Assembly: GCF_901709675.1 (NCBI RefSeq) | Contig: NC_051089.1 | Span: forward strand, 16,729,976 to 16,793,975 | Source: Syngnathus acus | Taxonomy: Eukaryota > Chordata > Actinopteri > Syngnathiformes > Syngnathidae | Reading direction: 5' to 3' | DNA length: 64,000 nt | Shown here: positions 23,446 to 32,925 of the stretch, one piece after another | How the letters are laid out: every line of letters begins with the position of its first letter | Position numbering within the stretch: the stretch's first letter is position 1 | Program-made: the position numbers and the translations under genes | Notes under the pieces: model-generated | Seen by the model: only the letters and a program-made list of their open reading frames with translations | What the model was told of the DNA's origin: nothing | Database searches by the model: none

Positions 23446-23666
23446 CAATGAACAGTTTTGAACCGCAGTTCACTTTTGTTCAAGGATGCCAGGTTTTCTT
23501 TTTTGTTTGGGGAAACAAAAGAACTAGTATGAACTTTTCATTTATTTAACAATGAACTTAGTTCATAAAATTCCAATTATGAACTATGAACTGATCAAAT
23601 TCATTTTAAAATTTGTGAACTGAACTTTGAACTAGTTCATGTAGAAAAAGAACTTTCGCAACACTG
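23446..23666. repeat. Possible MITE rich in AGTTCA/TGAACT
   Basis: Repeated inverted GAACT/AGTTC motifs and edges TGAACAGTTTTGAAC and AAAGAACTTTCGCAACAC suggest a small DNA-transposon-derived repeat. Its boundaries are uncertain. Confidence 0.35.
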
Positions 23667-24411
23667 ATAGATAGGCACAACAATTAATCTAAACCACTAA
23701 TCCTTATCAGCCTGTCGCAGCTGTCTTTGGGCTTTTAACATGTTAAAAAAAATGAAGCTTTTTAACTGATAATGGCTAACCTTGAGGCGTTAGGGTGAAC
23801 AGTTCCTTGGATAGTAATGAGTTGTGACAGTAGTCAGCAAAACAGAATAACAAGCTAAGTGAATTTTTGTTTCATTGTCATTATTTAACGGTAACACTTT
23901 CTACAGTACACAAGCCTTGGATGTCCCGCTGTCTCAAAAAATACTATTACAAATGTACCGTAAATTCCGGACTATAAGCCGCGACTTTTTTCCAAAGTTT
24001 TGAACCCTGCGGCTTATAGTCAGGTGCGGCTTATATAAGGATTTTTTCGTGATTTTTGTGATGACTTGATCACTTTTATACACTGCGGTATCTTGAAGAA
24101 AAAAGCAACAACAAAAATACTATTTTGAAACACTACTATGGCTGCTGCTTATTCTGGCTGTGTTGCTTGTGACTATTATGAGCTTTAGTAGGAATGCACG
24201 CTAGGTGACCTGCGTCAAAGGGCTCTAAACCCTTTCTCTTACTCTGCCATGTGACTCAGAGATTACACAAAGCAGTGGCGCTGTTTGGACCATCTGCATT
24301 GTATTAAAACCCAATCAATCAGCATTTAAATTCAATTCTTCTGACATTTTGCTCACCAAAAACAAGTTGCAATGAACGTGAACTTTTCATGCATTTTATT
24401 CAGAAGGTTAA

Positions 24412-24945
24412 TTTGAGGCAGAGCACGAGCAAAGGCCATCCGGATCCCTGAATATAGGCGTAGGAGAATTAGCCCCTGACGAGCCAGAGGAGAACGTTGC
24501 CACTGTACAGGATTCGGAAATCAACCTTCTCAAGTCCGGAGAACTCACGATGGCCGTCCCGCTCAGCATCGAGGATATTTCCCAGTTTGGCGACGGCTCG
24601 CGGGAGCTCTTCATCAAATCCAGCTGTTACAGCGTGGTGACCGTTGCGGTGGCTGACGCGGGGCCGAGCATCGGCTGGATGTTTTCTTCGGAACCAAAAA
24701 GCATTTCCTTTAGTGTGGTTTACCGGGAAAATGTTGATGATCAATTGGAGCGATCAAAGGTTCTCATTCCACTGACGCGCTGCAATTCTCACAAAGAGAC
24801 CATTCAGGGACAGCTAAAAGTGCGTCGGCCGGGAACCTACGTGCTCATCTTCGACAACTCCTTCTCACGATTTATCTCCAAGAAAGTCTTCTATCATCTG
24901 ACCATGGAAAAGCCCATCATCTACGATGGAAGCGACTTCCCCTGA
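24412..24945 (+). CDS. fyco1: Captured FYCO1 C-terminal GOLD-domain reading frame
   Basis: An open frame of 177 codons, with its first ATG at 24550 (131 codons), ends in TGA at 24943-24945. It corresponds to the extreme C-terminus of FYCO1, the FYVE and coiled-coil adaptor that links autophagosomes and late endosomes to kinesin. Signatures seen are [44 protein letters not shown] and [18 protein letters not shown]. The frame has no stops and no intron, although as far as I recall this part of FYCO1 is divided among several exons. In-frame TAA at 24409-24411 closes it on the left. It lies entirely within a TIR-bounded pogo-like element, and no other FYCO1 exon is in the window. It is therefore best read as a captured gene fragment; whether it is transcribed is unknown. 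Confidence 0.8.
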   Translation, partial: FEAEHEQRPSGSLNIGVGELAPDEPEENVATVQDSEINLLKSGELTMAVPLSIEDISQFGDGSRELFIKSSCYSVVTVAVADAGPSIGWMFSSEPKSISFSVVYRENVDDQLERSKVLIPLTRCNSHKETIQGQLKVRRPGTYVLIFDNSFSRFISKKVFYHLTMEKPIIYDGSDFP

Positions 24946-25651
24946 AGCTTTGCCAACACTAAGTATCACCATGGCAACCGAAGGGCGATAAGAAGAGACA
25001 GACGAAGAAGAGATAATGCGCCGAAGAATTTTGATAGGCGTGTAATTCACACGAAGAAGAGACAGAACGAGATCAAGACGGACATTACTGAAAGGGAGCT
25101 TTTATACACAAACCGTCATTATGGGGGACAAAAGAAATGCATATGATGCCGCTTTTAAGCTAAAGGCAGTCGATGTTGATGACATTGTCTTGCGTCACCC
25201 TTTTCTTTATTTCGTGGTCCCGTCTACTCTGGAGCTATACGTGTCGCTCGCTAGTTTAATGTAATTTAGCGCTTCGTGCATGAATACAATTAGCATGAAC
25301 AGACCCTCATCACACTCGAAGAAATGCATAAAAGCGACGACGAAAGAGAGACTGAGAAAGTGTGAGGCGAAGGATATCTAACGCTATTCCAATCGGACGC
25401 TGAGGAGGAAGACTTCGATGGTTTCAGTGCACAGGAGGAAGATGAAGACGATGAAGCTCTGTTTTTTACTTTTACTGGTATGTTTTTTAACGAGCCCTGT
25501 TGGTGCTGTACTACCGTGTTGCTGCTGTGTTACCGCCGCGTCTCAGTGACTTTTACCGGGTATGTTTTTTTTAATCCAGCCCTATTAGTCTTGTGTTACT
25601 TCCGTGTTGCTGCGGTATTACTGCCGCGTCACGGGCAGTGTTTGGAAAGAA

Positions 25652-25925
25652 ACGTTAAGGTATGTTATTAAAACTTTAAAAAAGCTTTCTGTGTCCAGTC
25701 TTTCTTTGTTAATAACTCGCGTTGGAAAGAAATGTTAAGGTATGTTATTAAAACTTTAAAAAAGCTTTCTGTGTCCAGTCTTTCTTTGTTAATAACTCGC
25801 GTGCACACTTCCGTGTTGCTGCGGTACTACTGCTGCGTCACAGGCAATGTTTAGAAAGACATGTTAAAGTATGTTATTAAAACTTTAAAAAGGCTTTCTG
25901 TGAACGGTCTTTCTTTGTAAAAAAC
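25652..25925. repeat. Three-copy tandem repeat inside the pogo-like element
   Basis: The block around GTATGTTATTAAAACTTTAA through GTCTTTCTTTGT occurs three times, starting near 25660, 25740 and 25869. Confidence 0.85.
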
Positions 25926-27410
25926 GCGTGTGCACGTGCGGCTTATAGTCCGGTGCGGCTTATATAAAACAAACACTCAAATATCCCCCAATTTTAGCTG
26001 GTGCGGCTTATAATCCGGTGCGGTTTATAGTCCGGAATTTACGGTACTTTAATATTGTGTGTGCAACTCTGTTGTCCATGACTGTAAAATAGTTTTAACA
26101 GACTCACAAAGAATGCGGGAACAAATCCTGGTTGTAATGGAAATCCAGGTTGCGGGGGGAATCCTGTAAAAGGTGGAAATCCTGCCTGGTTTGGATATGT
26201 TACATGTGAAGGAAAGGTGGGCTGAGGAGGAAATCTGGGCTGGGCAGGAAATGCTGGCTGTCCAGCGAACTAAAAGCAATACATAAGTGGTTCGACTCAA
26301 AATTGCTTGAGTAAATTTATGAGTTTTTAATCATGTTGTTACCATTGGGTTACTGAAGGTTATGGAGGAAATGTCCACTTTTCCATCAATTGCGATGGTA
26401 TTCACTTGGAAAAATGAAATACGATGTTTATACTCCATGAAGTGAGTGCCATTGATGTTCATCTAGAGGCGAAAAATATGAAATTATAAACTACTTTGTA
26501 CTGCAGGGACAAATTTGCCGAAATTATGACGAAAAGGTTTTAACCTGGTAGGAATCGCTGGTGACTGTGATGAGCAGGTTGAAGGCAGAGCCAGTGGGTA
26601 AAGGAAAGTTTTGCTTTCTTTCTTCTGTACCCCAACGACCATGCTGGAAGGTATTGGCAACAACATAGCCAAGAAGACTGTCATACCGTGGGTTGAAATG
26701 GAGCGCAATGTCCGCATTTGTATTAGAGCTGCACTGTAAATTCACATGGAACCTAAAAAGCAACAACAACATAGCAGTTGACAAAGCTTTTACGTAGCTG
26801 GTTGTACAACTGTGTTTTTATCGCTGAAAATGCAGATACTGAAATAAGGAGAGGGTTTAACCTGTCAGCTCCAGGTTGGACCCATCCACTGATGGTGATG
26901 GATTTGCCCACCTAGAGACCACCATTAAGGGTACCAGTGAAGGGAGTTCCCTATAAGGAGAACGGTTTCTGGATTAAATCAATCAAAATGCAAAACAAAA
27001 AAATGATGCACAAGGCTGCGCATTAACATTTGCACTGGTAGTGAACAAACAAAAGTGGGCGTCAGTATGTGTACCTGTGTTCTAAAATACCGTTAAATCG
27101 CTTTTTTTCAGCGGGAAATTGTAGCACTGAGATACTTTGTCTCATAAGTGCCAATGTTGGTTCATTTTACCCTCCCTTTAGGTATTACCCAGCGGTGCCT
27201 CCCCTGCCATCATGAAAAGGGGAAAAAACAAATTCAATTGTTTTTATTATAAAGTCATGTCCCTTTTAATTTCAGTAGTTTTGTATCATTTTGAACCAAA
27301 ATCGCAGAATTTTTATAGTCATGTTAAAACCGAAGACGAGTCACTCGGAGGAGGCAACTTCCTGCCTTGCCTCCTCTGAGGATTGCGTAATCACACCGCT
27401 GCCTGTGCTG

Positions 27411-27790
27411 ACAGGCTATGCAGTTAGACTGAACTGCTCTCTGTCTTTATGTCGCTGTTTAAGAGTTCAAACACTGTGGCTGTATTCATTAATTTCCGTA
27501 GTTAAGCTGGTGTATATAATATCTTGTGTTTTTTGTCATCTGTCTGTAACGTCGTGTTTCTTCAGATGAACAAAACGGCTTTGAAAAGAGACCCAACGGA
27601 GGCAACGGAAAAAGGTTCTCCAGCCTTATGGCAGGGGGCGCCAGTGATCCCGGGATGCTTCATGTGCCCACCTGTAGAATAAGTGATCTCCAGTTCAAAT
27701 TTACAGTTAACAGCTGAGGAGCGGTCGTCCATTTATTTTGTTTTACATTCGTTTTTTTTTTTTTTTCGTTTTTACATTTCGTTTTACAAT
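27411..27790. repeat. Unclassified repeat, inverted copy of 13271-13646
   Basis: See the partner copy. Here it lies just upstream of the LINE that starts before 27900. Confidence 0.75.
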
Positions 27791-27799
27791 GGTTACAAC

Positions 27800-30700
27800 C
27801 TCTCAAAATCCAACCCTAACATCCCCGTTGTGAGAGGTGGTAACAGGTCAAGCTGGCAAATAGGGCAATGGTAAAGCTCATGGGCCAATCACCCGTGTAG
27901 TGGATTTAAAAACGATTACAGAAACATTGATGAAGAAAAAGAAACCCCAAAACCTAGGAGATGTAGACTCTTCAAGCATACAAGCTGAAGAGGAAATGAA
28001 GCCGCATGCTGAAAACCAATTGGAGAGGGTGCGGTGGAATCTGCTATCCCCTAGGAAACCGACCAACATAGCAACCTGGAACATCAGGACCATGTTCGCA
28101 GCAGGGAAAACAACAGTCATTGCTGGAGAGATGAGAAGATACAAGGTTTCCATTCTTGGCCTGTGCGAAACCAGATGGACCCAGACAGGTGAAGTCAAAC
28201 TAGCCAGTGGTGAGTGCATTCTCTACTCTGGACATGCAGAGGAAGCAGCACCACACACAGAAGGAGTGGCACTCATGCTCTCCAAAGAAGCACAACAGGC
28301 CCTCATCAGTTGGGAGCCCATCAGCTCAAGAATTATCACTGCAAGATTCCAAACCACCCATAAAAGAATCAACCTTCAAATCATACAGTGCTATGCACCT
28401 ACCAACAGTGCAGAGGAGGAAATGAAGGATAATTTCTATAACCAACTACAACATCTACTCCAGTCCAGGAAGGAAAAATACCTAACCTTACTCATGGGCG
28501 ACATGAATGCCAAGGTGGGAAACAACAACAATGGATACGAACTGGCCATGGGAAAACATGGGCTTGGCACCATGAACGAAAATGGGGAAAGATTTGCAGA
28601 CATATGTGCTGACACCAACCTGGTCATAGGAGGCACCATATTCCCCCATAAACACATTCATAAAGCCACCTGGATATCTCCCGACCACACTAGGTGTTGA
28701 GGGCACTGCACTCGACTGGCTCACCTCCTATCTCACCAACAGAAACCAGTTCATCTCTCTCTCCGGTCACACATCCATCCTCTCCCCAGTTACACAAGGG
28801 GTCCCCCAAGGCTCAGTTCTTGGCCCCCTCCTATTCATCTGTTACCTCTTTCCCCTTGGTACTGTCATCCGCAAACTCAATCTGGACTTCCACTGCTACG
28901 CTGATGACACCCAGATCTATATACGTACCACTCCAACCCGTAACCCTTCCCTCACCCACTTTGAAACCTGCATCTCTACAATAAAAACATGGCTGACTCA
29001 CAACTTTCTCAAACTCAACAGTGACAAAACAGAGCTCCTCCTCATAGGCACTAAATCCTCCCTTAATAAAACCGGATCCATCACACTCACCATTGACTCC
29101 TCAAACATCACTCCCTCCCCTCTGGCACGCAACCTTGGCGTTATTTTTGACCCCACACTGTCCTTCCACCCTCATGTTAGCTCAGTTGTCAAGACCTCCT
29201 ACTTCCACCTCCGATGCGTCGCCAAAATCCGGCACTGCCTCTCTCTCCCTGCCGCTGAATCCCTCATCCACGCCTTCATCTCACCCCGGCTTGACTACTG
29301 CAACTCCCTTCTCACTGGAATTACTGCTCACTCACTCCATAGACTTCAACTAGTCCAAAACTCTGCTGCCCGCCTCCTTACCCACACCCGGTCCCGTGAA
29401 CACATCACTCCTGTTCTCCACTCTCTTCACTGGCTCCCCATTAAGGAGCGTATCATTTTCAAGATACTCCTCCTCACCTTCAAAGCCCTTCACCACCTGG
29501 CTCCCACTTACCTATCCGACCTCCTTGTCCCGTACTGCCCCAACCGTCCCCTCCGATCCTCCAATACTTCACGTCTGACAGTCCCAAAATCTAAACTAAA
29601 ATCCTTCGGTGACAGAGCCTTCTCCTGCACATCACCCCGACTCTGGAACTCTCTTCCTCAGTCTGTCTGTGACTCACCCACACTCCCCATATTTAAGTCC
29701 CGTCTAAAAACTTACCTCTTCTCCCAAGCTCATGACCTCCCCTACCCATAACTGGTTTCCTCTTCTTAATTTTATCCGATTGTTTCTTCCCCGTCCCCCT
29801 CCCCTCATGTATGTCTTTGCCTTGTTCCCTGTAAGCGTCTTTGGGTTTTTGAAAAGCGCTATACAAATTTAATGAATTATTATTATTATTATTACTACCG
29901 AAAATCAGATTGACCACATATGCATCAACCGGAAGTTCAGACGGTCTCTCCTGGATGTGAGAGTAAAGAGGGGGGCAGACGCTGGATCAGACCACCACCT
30001 ACTGGCTGCAAAACTCCAACTCAAGCTAAAGCGCCGCAATACCCCTGCTGGGAACAGAACAAAGTACAACATCCAGCTTTTCCAGGACATTGGAACAACT
30101 GATCTGTATAAAACCACCCTTCAGAACAGGTTTCAAGCCCTGCAAGAACAACCAGTGAAGGAGTACTGGAACAGCCTGAAAAGTGTATGGAAGGAGACCT
30201 GTCTGGAAGTTTTAGGGAAAAAGACAACAAACCATAAACCTTGGCTGTCAACAGAAACCTGGAAAAAAATAGAAGAAAGGAGGGCCAAAAAGGACACACT
30301 AAACAAATGCAAGACACGAGCGAGAAAGGCCGCAGCCCACAAGGACTACGAGGAAGTAAACAAGGAAGTAAGGAAAAGTGCCAAACGGGACAAGAACAAT
30401 TTCATCGAGGCACTGGCTAAAGACGCACAGGAAGCAGCAGCACAAAACAATCTCAAGGAACTCTACATGACCACCAGGAAACTAGCGGGGAAGTTCAGAC
30501 AAAACAACACCCAAATCCGGAATAAAGAGGGACGTCTCCTCACCACCAAGGAGGAACAACAACAAAGGTGGACAGAGCATTTCAGCGAGCTGTTGAATAA
30601 ACCACCGCCCGACCAAGTAATAGAGATCCCACCAGCAGCACACCAACTCAAAATCAATTGCGCCCCCCCAACAAGATCTGAGGTAAAGAGGGCTATCATG

Positions 30701-32195
30701 ATGCTCCGACGTGGCAAAGCCGCAGGGCCAGATGAAATCCCAGCAGAGGCCCTACAGGCGGATGTTGAAACTACAACCACTATGCTCCACACACTCATCA
30801 GGAAAATATGGGAGGAGGGAGAAAACATACCAGCAGACTGGAAAGATGGGCTTATTGCTGTCATCCCCAAAAAAGGAGACATTACAGACTGCAACAACTA
30901 CAGAGGCATCATGATGCTATCAGCACCAAGCAAAGTGCTAAGCCGCATCATCTTAGAAAGACTACGGAAAGGGGTTAATGAGGAGCTCAGAGAAAATCAA
31001 TCTGGTTTCAGAAATGGAAGATCATGTATTGACCAAATCGCTACCCTTAGGATCATTATAGAACAATCGAAAGAATGGAACACCCCGGCTTACGTAAATT
31101 TCATAGACTTCGAAAAGGCCTTTGACAGCGTAGACCGGAAGCTATTATGGAGCTTAATGGCACATTACGGAATACCCCATAAGTTCATCAATATCATCAA
31201 AAGCTTATATCAGGACATGCAGTGTCAAGTGCTGCACCAGGGACCAACACAGAAAACATTCACCGTGCTCACTGGGGTGAAACAGGGATGTCTACTTTCC
31301 CCCTTTCTATTCCTCCTATGCATTGACTGGATCATGAAACAAACTACCCACAATAAAAAGACAGGCATCCAATGGACTTTGACAGAGCAATTAGAAGACC
31401 TGGACTTTGCTGACGATATTGCCCTACTCTCACACAGCCACCAACAGATGCAGGAGAAAACTCAACTACTTGAAAGAACAGCAGCAGGACTGGGACTAAA
31501 AATAAACGGAGTAAAAACCAAAGTAATGCGAGTAAACAGCAAAAACACAAACCCCATCAACCTCAGGGGCTGCCCACTGGAAGAGGTACACAAATTCACA
31601 TACCTAGGAAGTGTAATGGCAGTGGACGGTGGAACGGAGGAAGATGTGAAATCAAGACTAGGGAAAGCAAGAACAGCATTCAACATATTAGATAAGATCT
31701 GGAAAAACAAAACCATTTCACTCAATACTAAACTCAAAATCTTCAACTCCAACGTCAAAACAGTGCTGCTATACGGATCAGAAACATGGAGGACCACAAA
31801 ATACACCACCGCTAAACTGCAAACCTTCACAAACCATTGCCTAAGACGCATCCTCAGGATCTTCTGGCCCAACCGCATCAGCAACACCAGCCTATGGGAC
31901 TGCACCAAACAAGAAACAATAGAGATACAGGTTTTGAGGAGGAAGTGGAGCTGGATAGGACATACCCTGAGAAAAAACAACATGGCTATAACCAAACAGG
32001 CGTTAACATGGAACCCACAAGGCAAAAGAAGCAGAGGGAGACCCAAAAACACCTGGAGAAGGAGCACAGAGCTGGACGTCAAGAAGATGGGACTGACGTG
32101 GAAACAGCTGGAGAAAATGGCACAAGACAGACGAGGGTGGAAACTCTTCATCGATGGCCTATGTTCCGAAAGGAATGAAAAGGCCTAGTAGTAGT
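27800..32195 (+). mobile_element. APE-type LINE split by an L2 insertion
   Basis: The frame 27900-28691 (endonuclease: NIATWNIRTMF, GLCETRWTQTGE, LMGDMNAKVG) continues in register at 29894-32188. The second part holds the end of the endonuclease (GSDHHLLAAK), the reverse transcriptase (GKAAGPDEIPAE, NYRGIMMLSAPSKVL, SGFRNGRSC, LTGVKQGCLLSPFLF, catalytic FADDIALLS) and a C-terminal RKWSWIGHTLRK block. Joined, it would be about 1,030 codons with no other lesion. The 3' end has a short TAG repeat. It resembles RTE/BovB or I-group elements; the clade is not fixed. The 5' boundary is uncertain. Confidence 0.8.
28692..29893 (+). mobile_element. L2-like LINE 3' part nested in another LINE
   Basis: An uninterrupted frame of 352 codons (28693-29751) encodes the second half of an L2-type reverse transcriptase (GVPQGSVLGPLLFICYL, catalytic CYADDTQIY, FISPRLDYCNSLL, LHWLPIKERI). 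A 3' UTR ends in AAAGCGCTATACAAATTTAA and (ATT)n. A 3-bp ACT is repeated at both junctions (28689-28691 and 29894-29896). Confidence 0.88.
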
Positions 32196-32484
32196 AGTTA
32201 GGTATAAACTGCAACCTACCAAACTGCAACCGTACGTCCAGTGGGTAGATTCTGTTCTGTTCTATATAATTAGGTAGATTGAGAGGTATAATAAATGTCA
32301 TGTATGAAATGCGGAACAAAACATGTATTTTTTTCTCCCAACCTTTGTAACTTCGAAAACTCCGTAATTGTATGCGTGCTGTCTGTTTCTGCCGCAACCC
32401 GACACTTACTTCGTAAGCACTGTAGTCAGTCACGAACTGTTAAACTGCTGAAGGCGCGCAAAGACAACCGAGTGAGTACGTAAC

Positions 32485-32597
32485 TGAATGTTAAAATACT
32501 CAAACACACTGCCCATAGATATCAGGGAGGCCAGCTCGCTAGATATTTTCAAAACAAAACTTAAAACTCATTTCTTTACCCGAGCATTTAACTTAAT
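32485..32597 (+). pseudogene. L2-type LINE C-terminal coding fragment
   Basis: The frame NTLPIDIREASSLDIFKTKL followed by KTHFFTRAFN matches the conserved end of L2-type reverse-transcriptase proteins. Nothing upstream belongs to it. Confidence 0.65.
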
Positions 32598-32800
32598 GGG
32601 ACGTCAAACGCTGCGTGTTCGCTTCGCTTCCGGGGGGGGGCACGTCAAACGCTGCGTGTTTGCTTCGGGGGGGGGGGGGGGGGGGGATGTGGGATGTTGT
32701 TTATGCGCTGGATAGATTTTCTTGTGCGCTGAGAATGTGCGGGCAGTGCGCGATTGCGCACGCGCGCAGCTTAGAGGGAACATTGATGGATGGATGGATA
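32598..32800. mobile_element. hAT-type MITE fragment with poly-G runs
   Basis: It shares GGGACGTCAAACGCTGCGTG blocks with the MITEs at 10976-11169 and 12692-12997. The termini are not clear. Confidence 0.45.
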
Positions 32801-32925
32801 AATCTTTTTTCAATATCACTTACATTTGTGGTATCACTATCAAAGAAAAAAAGCTATCTAAAAAAAAAAGAAGACAAATGTAAAAGGAACAAATCTATAG
32901 TAAAATAGATAAAGGAACTTTCTCC

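Larger units (their letters stand above)
23958..26044. mobile_element. Pogo-like DNA transposon carrying a FYCO1 fragment
   Basis: The inverted ends CCGTAAATTCCGGACTATAA and (right side, inverted) TTATAGTCCGGAATTTACGG lie between TA dinucleotides (23956-23957 and 26045-26046). Inside are subterminal GCGGCTTATAGTC blocks and a transposase N-terminal stub at 25121 (MGDKRNAYDAAFKLKAVD, the pogo/CENP-B-like start). An acidic tail-like stub lies at about 25390-25465 (SDAEEEDFDGFSAQEEDEDD), and a three-copy tandem repeat at 25652-25925. The transposase core is missing, so the element is non-autonomous. Between the left end and the stub lies an intronless FYCO1-like GOLD reading frame. Confidence 0.82.
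20203..26950 (-). pseudogene. lgals9: Galectin-9-like tandem-repeat galectin, apparently broken
   Basis: In minus-strand order: exon 26862-26950 (89 nt), 26545-26752 (208 nt), 26343-26462 (120 nt), a Pro/Phe/Gln-rich linker exon 26108-26269, a degenerate exon near 23781-23854, 20973-21129 (157 nt) and the last exon 20203-20349. Splice sites and phases agree except at the degenerate exon. The N-terminal carbohydrate-recognition domain shows HFNPRY and WGTEER; the C-terminal one shows HYNPRF and WDSEER. Family role: secreted or cytosolic beta-galactoside-binding lectin in immune regulation. Lesions: the 89-nt exon has TAG at codon 13 (26912-26914), where the family usually has CAG. The first exon of the second domain keeps only LITIQGTVHPNASR, with an in-frame TGA upstream. 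The first coding exon was not found. A minor functional isoform cannot be excluded. Introns hold a solo LTR, an L2 LINE and a pogo-like element. Confidence 0.72.

Noticed and set aside
27170-27215. ATG followed by a short frame on the minus strand considered as galectin exon 1
   Set aside because: It reaches a stop after eleven codons without a donor site and lacks similarity to galectin N-termini.
27900-28700. 266-codon frame considered as a host endonuclease gene
   Set aside because: It is the endonuclease part of a LINE whose frame resumes after a nested L2 insertion.
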